From Sciurus carolinensis (lineage: Eukaryota; Chordata; Mammalia; Rodentia; Sciuridae), in contig NC_062220.1 in the NCBI RefSeq assembly GCF_902686445.1, positions 114,934,643 to 114,998,642 of the forward strand: 64,000 nt of DNA, given 5' to 3'. Made by a program: the position numbers and the translations under genes. Positions 63,969 through 64,000 of this stretch are shown here, piece by piece (positions within the stretch are counted from its first letter, which is position 1; each line of letters begins with the position of its first letter). The notes below the pieces were generated by a model. That model did not search any database. It saw nothing but the letters and a program-made list of their open reading frames with translations, and had not been told where the DNA came from.

Positions 63969-64000
63969 ATATTCTTTATGTAAGAATGTGGTGGCCTTTG

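Overview
The window is nuclear DNA from a rodent, most likely a squirrel (Sciuridae: ground squirrel, marmot or relative). Vertebrate multi-exon genes with GT-AG introns are spread through non-coding DNA full of SINEs. The dominant SINE is a B1 monomer joined to a tRNA-Ala-derived ID unit (B1-dID, ending in the phrase ctcagtggttaag...ggttcaatccc and an A-rich tail). This and a recurring L1 3' end are typical of squirrels. The gene order TCN2 - SLC35E4 - DUSP18 matches human 22q12.2 and mouse chromosome 11.

Layout, left to right. Positions 1-13.7 kb hold TCN2 (+ strand), the plasma vitamin B12 carrier; coding exons 2-9 are intact and the signal-peptide exon is not seen, so it probably lies to the left. 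13.7-18.1 kb is intergenic with an L1 end, a SINE and a strong CTCF-type motif. A GC-rich promoter at about 18.1-18.5 kb precedes SLC35E4 (+ strand, two coding exons, 350 aa, nucleotide-sugar/triose-phosphate-type transporter). 25.7-34 kb is intergenic: SINEs, an ERV1-type LTR broken by two SINEs, and a Tigger-like DNA transposon fossil. DUSP18 (- strand, single coding exon, 188 aa) lies at 34.4-35.0 kb.

From 39.15 to 46.55 kb lies one degenerate endogenous gammaretrovirus-like provirus on the - strand, with two LTRs, a tRNA-His-type primer binding site, and gag, pro, pol and env remnants. It sits in what I infer to be the DUSP18 5' intron, in the same transcriptional orientation. A CpG-rich block at 46.6-47.4 kb looks like a divergent promoter: on the - strand it carries candidate DUSP18 5' exons, and on the + strand it starts a three-exon gene of 186 codons (47164-53914) that I cannot name with certainty. 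The remainder, to 64 kb, is non-coding. It contains an old L1 3' end interrupted by a SINE, an LTR-like insertion and a second SINE that appears to carry 3' flanking sequence.

The genes do not form a pathway. TCN2 is secreted, SLC35E4 is a membrane transporter and DUSP18 is a dual-specificity phosphatase. The points most worth a second look are the altered cobalamin-coordinating loop of TCN2, the small gene sharing the DUSP18 CpG block, the sense-oriented provirus next to that promoter, and the nested retroposons near 61 kb.
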